DNA from: an uncultured Collinsella sp.
GTDB taxonomy: Bacteria; Actinomycetota; Coriobacteriia; Coriobacteriales; Coriobacteriaceae
DNA length: 64,000 nt
Direction of reading: 5' to 3'
NCBI GenBank assembly: GCA_900542825.1
Contig: UQOY01000004.1
Location: 62,001-126,000 of the forward strand
The notes beneath the pieces are model-generated. The model worked only from the letters and a program-made list of their open reading frames with translations, did no database searches and was not told the DNA's origin. Shown one piece after another: positions 24,651-33,001 of this stretch. The translations under genes were made by a program, and so were the position numbers. Positions within the stretch are counted from its first letter, which is position 1. Each line of letters starts with the position of its first letter.

Positions 24651-26243
24651 ATGACCACGTTTATGACCCCCACGCGCCACACCGATCGCACTACAGGACT
24701 TCATTACGCCGAGACCCCCGTGCGCCAGCGCGCCGTTCTCACCTGTGGCAGCTGGCGCCGCGTGACCTGCCGCATCGTCTGCGGCCTGACCTGCGCACTT
24801 ACCGTGAGCTCGCTGCTCATGCCGAGTATCTCGTTTGCGGCGGAGTGGGTCGAGGTCGACGGCAACACCTATACCGCCGGCGCCACAGCTGGCGACGGCA
24901 GCACGTGGGCCTGGGACGGCGCCGACGACATGACACTCAATGGTTATAACGGCGGATACATCGCTGCCGGCGGCAAGCTCAATGTGAGCTACGAGGGCAA
25001 CAATACGGTTGCCAACGAGTCTGGCAACGGCATTTCCGTCGAGAACGTCACCAGCGAGGGCGCCGAGCTCAACATCTCCGGAACGGGCACGCTGACGGCA
25101 ACAGCAGAAGGCGACGCCTTGTATTCAGCGGGCGATATGACGATCAGCGGAACAGGTGCCGTTAACGTCACGGGCGACTCCAACGGCATATATGCTGATA
25201 ATGACCTTTCAATCAATACGAGCGGAACCGTTACCGCCAATGGTACGCACGCCGAGGGTATCCGCGCCGGCGGCGACATAACCGTAACCGGCGGCGGCAC
25301 AGTCGACGCACGCTCCGAGCAGGACTGCGGCATCGTCGCCGAAGAAACCCTCACGGTATCCAACAGCACGCTAACCGCTCAGGGATTCGGCAGCGGCATA
25401 TATGCCTTCGATGGCCTGACCATTGATGCGGCGACCGTACGAGCGTATGCATACCCAGCGCGCGAAGACAGCCCCGCCGCCATCTACACCGACGAGGGTG
25501 ACATCACCATTAAAAACGGCTCGCTCGTTCACGCATATGCCGAAGGCGAAAATGCCGCTGGAATCAGCTCGTATAATTTCTACCCCGGCGGCTCTGGCGG
25601 GCGCATCTTTATCAGCGATTCAACCGTCGAGGCCATTGCTCACTACATCAACCGCGACAATGGCAACCAGCCCTTGCCACCCATCTGCTATAGCGACTTT
25701 GTTGTAGTCGAGCCAGATGCGACTGCCCGCACGTTTGGCATCATCGCCATTACCGAGAACGGCCTAACGCCCGCGACCATCTCCATCACGCGCAGCCGCG
25801 TAACGGCAGAAGGTGATACCGCCGCCATTTTGGCCGTTGTCAACAGCGGCGACGGAAGCATTTCCGGTACGATCGATATCGTCGACAGCATTATCGAAAC
25901 ACCTGACGGTGGACGCATTTGTGACGTACACTTCGTTGACAACGAAACCGATGACATCCTGCACCAGCGTGGACAGACCATCGGCACCGCCAGCGACGTG
26001 ATTACAGACCTGTACAGCGACGCCATCGCCAAGCGCGCCGTCATCGTTCCGGTGGATACGCCCCCGGCGAAGCCCGAGTCGAAGCCTAAGGTAACGACCG
26101 CCGCCGCGACCATCGAGCATGTCAACGCCAAGGACACGCTCGCGGCCACGGGTGATGCTTCCATGATGGGTGCCGTCGCCGCTGCCATTACGGGCATGGC
26201 GGCCGTCGTCGCCGGCATCTTTACCAGCCGCAAGCGCTCGTAA
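24651..26243 (+). CDS. LAATG-anchored surface protein with beta-helix-like repeats, paralog 3
   Basis: A 530-residue, more divergent third paralog. It keeps the GSWRRVTCRIVCGLTCALT signal-peptide block, cleavage near FAAEWV, the WAWDGADDMTLNGY opening and repeats of the kind GDMTISGTGAVNV, then the RVTAEGDTAAILA block, a short Pro/Lys linker and LAATG at 497-501, exactly 34 residues from the C-terminus as in the other two. It lies 3.8 kb from paralog 2, separated by unrelated genes, so it is an older or moved copy. TTGGAGCG precedes the ATG. A convergent LuxR-type gene follows. Confidence 0.87.
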   Translation: MTTFMTPTRHTDRTTGLHYAETPVRQRAVLTCGSWRRVTCRIVCGLTCALTVSSLLMPSISFAAEWVEVDGNTYTAGATAGDGSTWAWDGADDMTLNGYNGGYIAAGGKLNVSYEGNNTVANESGNGISVENVTSEGAELNISGTGTLTATAEGDALYSAGDMTISGTGAVNVTGDSNGIYADNDLSINTSGTVTANGTHAEGIRAGGDITVTGGGTVDARSEQDCGIVAEETLTVSNSTLTAQGFGSGIYAFDGLTIDAATVRAYAYPAREDSPAAIYTDEGDITIKNGSLVHAYAEGENAAGISSYNFYPGGSGGRIFISDSTVEAIAHYINRDNGNQPLPPICYSDFVVVEPDATARTFGIIAITENGLTPATISITRSRVTAEGDTAAILAVVNSGDGSISGTIDIVDSIIETPDGGRICDVHFVDNETDDILHQRGQTIGTASDVITDLYSDAIAKRAVIVPVDTPPAKPESKPKVTTAAATIEHVNAKDTLAATGDASMMGAVAAAITGMAAVVAGIFTSRKRS

Positions 26244-26295
26244 CTCCAAGTCTCGTGACGCTCGATCAATTCGGGCGCGCACCGTCCCATGGTAA

Positions 26296-26325
26296 GCGGC
26301 CGCCGGACCTCCCACCGGCGGCCGC
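26296..26325. terminator. Terminator after surface paralog 3
   Basis: GCGGCCGCCGG (26296-26306) and CCGGCGGCCGC (26315-26325) form an 11-bp perfect GC stem between convergent genes. Confidence 0.75.
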
Positions 26326-26386
26326 GCCTCGTTTGAACGACCCCGATTCAATTATTCGTCCAAAACAGGCGCACCCGCCCAGTCGC

Positions 26387-27406
26387 CTACAGCAATACAA
26401 ACTGTTTCAGCGCGGCGCGACTCGTTATGCCCAGCTTGGCGTAGGTGTTCGACAGGCGATTCTTAACCGTGCCACGCGAGATACCCATGTGAGCGGCAAT
26501 CTCATCGTTGGTCCAGCCGCGACAGGCCAGCATAGCGATGGCGAACTCCGTCGTAGTCAGGCTCTCGGCAACGGTGGCGCCCGCCCCCGGATTATGCACA
26601 CGACGCCAACCGCGGCTAAACCGCTCGGTAACTTTGATGATCTCCGCGAACTCCTGCGGATGGCCCTTCTTTAGGCATGACTCCAACACGCCTTGCAAAA
26701 GCCCGTGATGCTCGCCGACGATTTCAATCAGACCGTCGGGCTGCGCAATCTGCCAGGCACGCATAAAATGAGCGTTCGCGCGGTCAGCTTCGCGCTGGTT
26801 AATCCACCCAACGGCGGCAATCAGGTGCAAGAAGACCTCAGGGACGGGATAGCTTTCTTGCTTCATCGACAAGGCGTTCTCCGCCATACCCACGCAGCGT
26901 CCGTAATCGCCGTCGAGGTAGGCACGGTGCGCCAGTGCATAGGTTGCAAACAGGCGCAGCCCCTCGGGCAGCAGCGATGCATATAAATCGAATTCGCCGC
27001 GTGACACCGGCGAGGGAAAATGCAGCAGCACACAGGCGCTCGCCGCAAGCAGCATATATGAAGCCTGGACGCGTGGATCCTTTGTCGTCCTTTGACCCTT
27101 CCCTGTTTCCTTGAGATACGCAAGGCAGCGGCGCGCCGCCAATGCGCGATTCAGCGACAGATTTGCATAGGCGCACAACAGGCATGCCGAAAGACGGAGC
27201 GAAAGGTCATCCGATAACAAGTACGGCTCTGCTAGGCGTTGTGCCTCATCGGGGCAACCGCGATAGTAGTGCGCCTCGGCACGCGCGATAACGCCATAGT
27301 CATCTTTGAGCATCACGTCGAGGGTTTTGTCGAGCGTTCCGGGCTCAAACGCCGCGCACATAAGCGGCATGGGGAAACGCCAGCTATCGGTATATATCCG
27401 ATCCAT
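26387..27406 (-). CDS. LuxR-family regulator with helical (TPR-like) sensor region
   Basis: A 339-residue regulator. Residues about 1-270 are helical with repeated A/L-rich pairs resembling TPR units, and the C-terminal 65 residues are a LuxR/GerE helix-turn-helix (LTTTEFAIAMLACRGWTNDE, then IAAHMGISRGTVKNRL). No receiver domain is present, so it is a one-component or protein-interaction-driven activator. ATG at 27406 has GGGGAGG upstream. It is convergent with surface paralog 3 and is a candidate activator of the shared surface-protein promoter; this link is inference from proximity only. Confidence 0.85.
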   Translation of the reverse strand: MDRIYTDSWRFPMPLMCAAFEPGTLDKTLDVMLKDDYGVIARAEAHYYRGCPDEAQRLAEPYLLSDDLSLRLSACLLCAYANLSLNRALAARRCLAYLKETGKGQRTTKDPRVQASYMLLAASACVLLHFPSPVSRGEFDLYASLLPEGLRLFATYALAHRAYLDGDYGRCVGMAENALSMKQESYPVPEVFLHLIAAVGWINQREADRANAHFMRAWQIAQPDGLIEIVGEHHGLLQGVLESCLKKGHPQEFAEIIKVTERFSRGWRRVHNPGAGATVAESLTTTEFAIAMLACRGWTNDEIAAHMGISRGTVKNRLSNTYAKLGITSRAALKQFVLL

Positions 27407-27555
27407 GGCGACCTCCCCTCGCATAGCGGCTCACTTTGATGGTAATGCGAGGGGGCAACGGTTAATGGGACATGTGGCTCGAAATACAGCCTCATCCTGG
27501 GACGTTCGCGGTAAATCGAACGGCGCCAAGTTTAAATGCGGCGCCATTCAAAAGG

Positions 27556-28452
27556 CTAAATATGCTGGCGGATCGCGTCGATATAGGCTTGGCCGTAGCG
27601 CGTGAGCGTCGTATTTTTGCGCGTGATGATGCCGATCTCCATGTACTCGTCTACATCGAGCGGAATCGAAATGATGCCGGGACCGTTGAGTTCGTGGCTG
27701 ATCACGCCCGAACACACCGTGTAGCCGTTGAGTCCCATGGCCAGGTTGAACAGCGTCGCACGGTCGCGCACGCGAATATTCTTGCGACGCTCAAAGGTCG
27801 AGGTCAGCTCCTCGGAATAGTAAAACGAGTTATAGCTGCCCTGCTCATAGGACAAGAATGGGTAGTCCTCGAGGTCTTCGAGCGTCACGCTGGAGCGGTC
27901 AGCCAACGGGTGGTCGGCACACACAAAAACGTGCGGCGTGGCGCAGAAGAGCCCTTCGAACACGAGCTCGTTGGCCGCCAGCATGCGCTCGATGACCTCG
28001 CGATTGTGCTCCGACAGATACAGGATGCCCAGTTCGCTTTTCATATGCGCGACGTCCTCGATAATCTCGTGAGTCTGTTCCTCGCGCAGGGTAAAGTCGT
28101 AGCGCGCGGCATCGAACTCACGGATTACATCGACAAACGCATTAACGGCAAAGGAATAATGCTGACAGCTCACACTAAAGTGCGGCACCTGCTCGGATGC
28201 GCCCTTGTACTTGCCCTCGAGCAGGTCGGCCTGGTCGAGCACCTGGCGCGCGTAGCCCAAGAAGGTCTCGCCCTCCTCGGACACAATGACACCCTTGTTG
28301 GTGCGCTCAAAGATATGCACACCCATCTCGTTTTCGAGATCGCGGATCGACGCGGTAATCGAAGGCTGCGACACAAAGAGTCGGCGCGAGGCCTCGGTGA
28401 TGCTGCCGCATTCGGCAACTTTGACGACATATCTGAGCTGCTGAAGCTTCAT
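27556..28452 (-). CDS. LysR-family transcriptional regulator
   Basis: A 298-residue LysR protein: winged helix at the N-terminus (SITEASRRLFVSQPSITASI) and an effector domain. ATG at 28452 follows AGGGAGGG by 4 bp; an upstream in-frame extension is mostly low-homology Pro/Arg-rich sequence and is rejected. It starts 10 bp after the HAD phosphatase stop, so the two are one operon, which is unusual for LysR genes. The target and ligand are unknown. Confidence 0.9.
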   Translation of the reverse strand: MKLQQLRYVVKVAECGSITEASRRLFVSQPSITASIRDLENEMGVHIFERTNKGVIVSEEGETFLGYARQVLDQADLLEGKYKGASEQVPHFSVSCQHYSFAVNAFVDVIREFDAARYDFTLREEQTHEIIEDVAHMKSELGILYLSEHNREVIERMLAANELVFEGLFCATPHVFVCADHPLADRSSVTLEDLEDYPFLSYEQGSYNSFYYSEELTSTFERRKNIRVRDRATLFNLAMGLNGYTVCSGVISHELNGPGIISIPLDVDEYMEIGIITRKNTTLTRYGQAYIDAIRQHI

Positions 28453-28462
28453 AGCGCCCTCC

Positions 28463-29371
28463 CTAGACGTTCGTGACGTCGAAACCCGTCGCATCCATCT
28501 GACGCATAAACGGCGGCATCTCCCCCGTCGCGGCGCAGGCGGCAATCTGATGCAGAGCCCCGGCAACTGCATCGTCTGCTGCAGCGCCGATATGCCAGCG
28601 TGCGGCAGCCGTGACGGCCTCGTTGGCATTGGCGACTGCAACGGAGTTGGAAACGGCACCGATCATGGGCAGGTCGTTATCGGAATCACCGAATACGGCC
28701 ACCTCGTCGGGCGTCAGGTCCAGGGCACGCGCCAACTCCAGCGCAGCGCAACCCTTGTCCCAACCAGCCGGAAGGATGTCAAGCAGGCGTACGCGGTTGT
28801 TGGGAAACACAAGCGAGAGCTCTGGCACCTCGGCGGCAATGCGCTCGCGTAGCTCAGCGAGCTCCTCACGTGAACGGGCACTCCAGATATTCGCCTTAAA
28901 CACCGGCGCGTCATCGACGACGGGGCGGCACGGGGCCTCCTCGCCCTTGAGCCACGCGTTGCCGCCCGACTCCATGGCGCGGCGCACGCGCCCGGGGTCG
29001 CTCGTCACGCAATAGGCATCGTTATCCCAAAAGTCGTCACCCAGGCTGTAAACCTTCAGATACGTATCGTCGGTCTCCTGCTCCAAGTAGTCAGCCAAGC
29101 GCATAAGGGCAGCGTTGTCGGTCGCATGCGAGGCTACCGCCTCGCCGTCCACAAACATGACCTGGCCGTTACAGAACGCGCCAGTCGAAAAACACTCGGA
29201 ACAATTTTTGAACATCCAACCCATCGCGGACGGCTGGCGACCCGAAACCGGGCCAAAGTGCAGACCCGCCGCCTGCATGGCATGAATGCCCTCGATGGCG
29301 TAGTCGCTAGCACCGTCATGCCCAGCTGGAATCAGCGTATCGTCCATATCGGTCAGCACAAGTTTGATCAT
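28463..29371 (-). CDS. HAD-superfamily (Cof-type) phosphatase
   Basis: A 302-residue hydrolase. DMDDTL holds the nucleophilic Asp, SGRQ is motif II, the Lys of GWDKG is motif III and GDSDNDLPM is motif IV; the large insert between motifs II and III is the type IIB cap of Cof-like sugar/cofactor phosphatases. Cytoplasmic; substrate unknown. It is followed by a LysR gene in the same operon. The adjoining divergent region carries the TPP riboswitch of the thi operon, but nothing shows that this gene is TPP-regulated. Confidence 0.9.
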   Translation of the reverse strand: MIKLVLTDMDDTLIPAGHDGASDYAIEGIHAMQAAGLHFGPVSGRQPSAMGWMFKNCSECFSTGAFCNGQVMFVDGEAVASHATDNAALMRLADYLEQETDDTYLKVYSLGDDFWDNDAYCVTSDPGRVRRAMESGGNAWLKGEEAPCRPVVDDAPVFKANIWSARSREELAELRERIAAEVPELSLVFPNNRVRLLDILPAGWDKGCAALELARALDLTPDEVAVFGDSDNDLPMIGAVSNSVAVANANEAVTAAARWHIGAAADDAVAGALHQIAACAATGEMPPFMRQMDATGFDVTNV

Positions 29372-29409
29372 AGAATCCCCCCGTCATTTTCACCGTAACC
29401 ATTGTAACG

Positions 29410-29512
29410 ACCTGCCAAAAAGGGACAGGTTTATTTTGGCGGGTTTTATCTGGGAAAATACCCTACCCCTGTTGCCACCTGCCAAAAATAAACCTGTCCC
29501 TTTTTGGCAGGT
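29410..29512. repeat. Inverted pair of ACCTGCCAAAA palindromic repeats
   Basis: Two copies of a roughly 35-bp element, at 29410-29444 and 29477-29512 in opposite orientation. Each starts ACCTGCCAAAA and ends TTTTGGC(A/G)GGT and contains AGGGACAGGTTTA or its complement. A third copy is at 54941-54975. It occupies the start of the 324-bp gene-free stretch 29372-29695, the rest of which is the riboswitch leader. Confidence 0.8.
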
Positions 29513-29535
29513 GCGTTAGTATAGGGAACAACAGA

Positions 29536-29635
29536 TTCGATGCGGGAGTGCCGGCGGTGCAAACCACAAGGCTGAGAGGGCATAGGGCCCAATCCTTTGA
29601 ACCTGTCAGTTAATGCTGGCGTAGGGAGCATGCCG
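29536..29635 (+). promoter_or_regulatory. TPP riboswitch (THI element)
   Basis: The leader shows the conserved TPP aptamer pieces in order: TGCGGGAGTGC, GCTGAGAGGG (CTGAGA at 29572), CCTTTGAACCTG and the TTAATGCTGGCGTAGGGA stretch ending in GCATG, whose GCAT pairs back to ATGC at the 5' end. It precedes thiM and an intrinsic terminator, so thiamine pyrophosphate binding should switch off the operon by transcription termination. Confidence 0.95.
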
Positions 29636-29643
29636 CCTTTACA

Positions 29644-29673
29644 GGGGCGCTGTCTATGCACAGCGCCCCTTTT
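29644..29673 (+). terminator. Riboswitch-controlled intrinsic terminator
   Basis: GGGGCGCTGT and ACAGCGCCCC form a 10-bp perfect stem with a CTATGC loop followed by TTTT, immediately after the TPP aptamer and 23 bp before the thiM start. Confidence 0.9.
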
Positions 29674-29695
29674 CTATGCCAAGGAGGCATGTGCA

Positions 29696-30535
29696 GTGAT
29701 CGATTCGGAACAGCTTAAGCAACATATGGTCAAGGCCGTAGAGGAGATTCGAGCCACCAATCCGATGGCCGGCTCCATCACCAACACGGTGACGATCGAC
29801 TTCGTCGCCAACGCGCAGCTCGCCGTGGGCGGTTCGGCCGCTATGGTCTATCTGCCCGACGAGGGCGAGGCACTCGTTGCCGGCGGCGGCGCCATCTATC
29901 TCAATATGGGCACGCTCTTCCCCATCTACGAGCAGACGATTCCCCGCGCGGCCAAGGCGGCACACGACGCCGGCAAGCCCTGGGTGCTCGATCCGGTGGG
30001 TCTGGGCATCGGTAGCCTGCGCACCCAGCTGGTAAACGAGCTCAAGCAGTACAAGCCCGCCATCGTACGCGGCAACGCCTCCGAGATCATCGCGCTCGCC
30101 GGCCTGTGGGGTCTTGAGGGCGAGGCAGCCGATCTGAGCCGCGTGCGCGGTGTCGATACCACCGACACGGTCGACGCCGCCCGCGATGCCGCCGTGGCGC
30201 TCGCTCGCTACACCGGCGGCGCTGTGGTGGTCTCGGGCGAAGTCGACCTGATCACCGACGGCACGACGGTGGCCAAGTCCCACGGCGGCAGCCCGCTCAT
30301 GTCCAAGATCACCGGCTGCGGTTGTTCGCAGGGCGGCGTGCTGGCTGTGTACGCCTGCGCTGCCGATCCGTTTACGGCAGCCATCTGCGGCACCGCCGTC
30401 TACAACGTCGCCGGCACACGTGCCGCCGCTGTCGCCGATGCCCCGGCAAGCTTTAAGGTCGCCTTTATCGACGAGCTCTACCGCGCAACCGCCCTAGACA
30501 TCGCCGACAACCGACTCGAGCTCGAGGAGGCATAA
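29696..30535 (+). CDS. thiM: Hydroxyethylthiazole kinase
   Basis: A 279-residue ribokinase-like enzyme that phosphorylates 4-methyl-5-(2-hydroxyethyl)thiazole for thiamine salvage. ITNTVTIDFVAN and LDPVGLG mark the substrate region and SKITGCGC the anion hole and catalytic Cys. GTG at 29696 is chosen because AAGGAGG lies 8 bp upstream and earlier codons fall in the terminator hairpin. First gene of the TPP-regulated operon with a thiamine-binding protein and thiE. Confidence 0.95.
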   Translation: MIDSEQLKQHMVKAVEEIRATNPMAGSITNTVTIDFVANAQLAVGGSAAMVYLPDEGEALVAGGGAIYLNMGTLFPIYEQTIPRAAKAAHDAGKPWVLDPVGLGIGSLRTQLVNELKQYKPAIVRGNASEIIALAGLWGLEGEAADLSRVRGVDTTDTVDAARDAAVALARYTGGAVVVSGEVDLITDGTTVAKSHGGSPLMSKITGCGCSQGGVLAVYACAADPFTAAICGTAVYNVAGTRAAAVADAPASFKVAFIDELYRATALDIADNRLELEEA

Positions 30536-30538
30536 GCC

Positions 30539-30880
30539 ATGTCCGAACCCGCAACCAACGCCGGCATGAACACGCTCGTCGCCGTGGCCATCGCCCCGTG
30601 CGGCACCGGCGATGAACTATCCGCCGAGGTCGCCGAGGTCGTGCGCGTCATTCGCGAGAGCGGCCTTCCCAACCGCACCACCTCGATGTTCACCGAGATC
30701 GAGGGCGACTGGGACGAGGTCATGCAGGTCGTGCGCGACGCGACCTTTGTGTTGGCGAGCAAGGGCATCCGCACCGAAGTCGTGCTCAAAGCCGATATTC
30801 GACCCGGATTTACCGACACCATGACCGGCAAACTCGAGCGCATGGAAGCACAGATCAAGAAACAGGAGGAAGCACGATGA
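30539..30880 (+). CDS. Thiamine-binding protein, MTH1187/YkoF-like family
   Basis: A 113-residue single-domain protein with the ferredoxin-like fold signature of the MTH1187/YkoF family (VAIAPCGTGDELSAEV at the start and FTEIEGDWDEVM in the middle). Members bind thiamine or a hydroxymethylpyrimidine. It starts 3 bp after thiM and overlaps thiE by 4 bp, so it is translationally coupled in a salvage operon and probably buffers or delivers the pyrimidine or thiamine. The exact ligand is inferred. Confidence 0.85.
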   Translation: MSEPATNAGMNTLVAVAIAPCGTGDELSAEVAEVVRVIRESGLPNRTTSMFTEIEGDWDEVMQVVRDATFVLASKGIRTEVVLKADIRPGFTDTMTGKLERMEAQIKKQEEAR

Positions 30881-31572
30881 GTATCCGCGACAACCTTGAT
30901 ATCTCGGCCTATCTGGTACTCGGCCCCGAAAACACGCTCGGGCGTCCCGTGGGCGATGTGGTGGCCCAAGCGCTCGACGCAGGCTTTACCTGCATCCAGG
31001 TGCGCTCCAAGGTGGCAAGTGCCCGCGAGATCATCGCGCTGACCGGCGACGCCGCGCAGGCAATCGCACAGGCCGGCAAGACCGGTCAGGTCGCCCTGCT
31101 GATCGACGACCGCCTTGACTGCGTGCTCGCCGCGCGCGAGCAGGGCATTGCTGTCGACGGCGTGCACGTGGGTCAGAGCGATATTCCCGTCGAGGTCTGC
31201 CGCAAGCTTCTGGGCCCCGATGCCATCGTGGGCCTTTCGGCCCGTTGCGAGGAGATGCTCGAGTACGTCAAAACCGCCGACATGAGCCTAGTCGACTACC
31301 TGGGCATCGGTCCACTCCACGAAACCGAGACCAAGCGCGACTGCGGACGCGCGGCCGACGGCTCCATCATCACCAAGAGCTTTGAGGACCTGGCCGCACT
31401 CCACGCGGCAAGCCCCGTGCCCATCGTGGTAGGCGGCGGCGTCAAGACGGCCGACCTGCCGCAGCTCAAGGCCACCGGCGTCGATGGCTTCTTTGTGGTG
31501 AGCGCCGTCTGCAGTGCCGACGACCCCCACGCCGCGGCCAAGGAACTCGTCGACACTTGGCAGCAGGCATAG
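30877..31572 (+). CDS. thiE: Thiamine phosphate synthase
   Basis: A 231-residue TIM-barrel enzyme that joins hydroxymethylpyrimidine diphosphate to thiazole phosphate. QVRSKVASAREI, LIDDRLDCVLA, GVHVGQSDIP, YLGIGPLHETETKRD and VVGGGVKTADLP are the substrate and phosphate-binding segments. The ATGA overlap with the preceding gene indicates coupling. thiD is not in this window, so the pyrimidine kinase must be encoded elsewhere. A palindrome array follows in place of a conventional terminator. Confidence 0.95.
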   Translation: MSIRDNLDISAYLVLGPENTLGRPVGDVVAQALDAGFTCIQVRSKVASAREIIALTGDAAQAIAQAGKTGQVALLIDDRLDCVLAAREQGIAVDGVHVGQSDIPVEVCRKLLGPDAIVGLSARCEEMLEYVKTADMSLVDYLGIGPLHETETKRDCGRAADGSIITKSFEDLAALHAASPVPIVVGGGVKTADLPQLKATGVDGFFVVSAVCSADDPHAAAKELVDTWQQA

Positions 31573-31616
31573 ACATAAGCCGAGCAGCTGATTCGCAGCC
31601 TCATATCTTCAGCAAC

Positions 31617-31786
31617 GGAAAGCGCATCCCAGTTTGGACCTCCATTCCGGGATGCGCTTTCCGCATGCGGCTCCGTTGGGAAACCGCATCCCATTCCAGA
31701 CGCAAATTCTGGGACGCCGTTTCCAAAACCCTCCCGTCCGGGAAACTGCATCCCGTTCTGGGCGCCGATTCTGGGACGCGCTTTCC
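31617..31786. repeat. Tandem array of three palindromic units, 62-bp period
   Basis: Each unit has two 14-bp arms, GGAAAgCGCATCCC and its complement, separated by an 18-bp loop: 31617-31662, 31679-31724 and 31741-31786. The left arms begin exactly 62 bp apart. Unit 1 is a perfect stem; units 2 and 3 have 12 and 11 of 14 matches. The loops are GC-mixed and differ. The array lies between convergent thiE and the patatin gene and could fold as three successive RNA hairpins on either strand. Confidence 0.85.
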
Positions 31787-31808
31787 GCCGAGCACACGGC
31801 AAGTTGCT

Positions 31809-32678
31809 CTACCCCGCCAGGTAGGTCTCCAACGCCGGCAAAGACGACTCCGCATCGTGGCGGCCGATCTGATAGATACGCTCGAGCTCATCGGGCTCGC
31901 GACACAGCGACGGCACCTTCACCGATTCGCTCGGCCGCACCACAAAGATCTCGCCGGCAGCCTCGCGACGTGCCAGGTCATCGAGCGTGGCATTGTAGAC
32001 CTCATGCCGATGCTCAAGTGCTGCGACAAACGCCGGGTAGTGACGGAACACGCGACGCAGCATGGGCATCACACTGTTGGGCTGCTTTACAAAGCCCGCC
32101 GGCTGCGTCAGCACCACCACGTTGCGGTCATACCCCTGCGCAAACAGCCATGCGCTGGGAATAGAATCAGCCACGCCGCCATCCAGATATTTATGCCCGT
32201 CAATAGCGACAGGACGCGTCGCCACAGGAATCGCCGACGACGCCCGGATCCACTCGATATCCCTCTCGTCGCCATAGGGCAGGTCATGATAGACGGCCTT
32301 GCCCGTCTCGATATCGGTACACACGCACGTAAACCGCATGGGGCAGGCGCGATATGCCTCCAGGTCGATGGGATCGCGCTCGATGGGCACCTCGTGATAG
32401 GCAAAATCAGCATTGAACATATCACCGGTTCGCAGCCAGCTGGTCACACCCGCATAGCGCTTATCGGCGCAATAGGCCTTGTTGTAGCGAATGGCGCGGC
32501 CGATCTGGCGCGATTTAAAGTTGTAGCCAAACGCCGCGCCCGCCGAGACACCCACCATATGGTCGCAGGTCAAACCGTGCTCCATCCAAACGTCGAGCAC
32601 GCCCGCCGTATACATACCGCGGTAGCCGCCTCCCTCGAGTGCCAGCCCCACCGTGCGCGTCATATTTGACTGTGCCAT
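31809..32678 (-). CDS. Patatin-like phospholipase
   Basis: A 289-residue lipid acyl hydrolase of the patatin family. LEGGGYRGMYTAG is the oxyanion-hole glycine motif, GVSAGA is the GxSxG serine elbow and LDGGVADSIP gives the catalytic Asp in DGG. No signal peptide or membrane segment, so it is cytoplasmic and may remodel membrane lipids. ATG at 32678 has CGGAGA upstream; an in-frame extension to 32762 lacks family homology. Confidence 0.9.
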   Translation of the reverse strand: MAQSNMTRTVGLALEGGGYRGMYTAGVLDVWMEHGLTCDHMVGVSAGAAFGYNFKSRQIGRAIRYNKAYCADKRYAGVTSWLRTGDMFNADFAYHEVPIERDPIDLEAYRACPMRFTCVCTDIETGKAVYHDLPYGDERDIEWIRASSAIPVATRPVAIDGHKYLDGGVADSIPSAWLFAQGYDRNVVVLTQPAGFVKQPNSVMPMLRRVFRHYPAFVAALEHRHEVYNATLDDLARREAAGEIFVVRPSESVKVPSLCREPDELERIYQIGRHDAESSLPALETYLAG

Positions 32679-33001
32679 GCGACCATCTCCGTTCCTGCGT
32701 TTTAAAACGGGACAAGTATACCCGTCAACATATATCGTCTCAGTCGCATTTTCATCGAACATCGCATCGTCGCGGTACCACTTGTCGAATAATAGCCGCT
32801 CACAGCATGTGCACCCATATATAATTGCGTACTGTTGTTTATACTACTCAGCAGTTATCAACAGCGAACATTAGCCGGCAAAGTAACTCAACAACGCAGC
32901 AAGGCGGGGGCCTGGATACACGCAAAGCGTGAGCAACGACGCGTGTACACAACGAGCTCGCCCGACGCAATCCGCCCCGACCTCAGAAAGCCGCTTAGAA
33001 C
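32679..33001. other. Divergent intergenic region before the GGDEF/EAL gene
   Basis: A 323-bp gene-free stretch, AT-rich in its middle (32790-32880) and likely to hold the promoters of the patatin and GGDEF/EAL genes. It contains ACACGCAAAGCGTG near 32919, which has a piece of the c-di-GMP-I riboswitch core but not the rest of that fold. I see no gene in it. Confidence 0.6.

Noticed and set aside
32919..32975. c-di-GMP-I riboswitch before the GGDEF/EAL gene
   Set aside because: ACGCAAAGC is present, but the second helix, the GGCAAACC-like receptor and the spacing of the known fold are missing.
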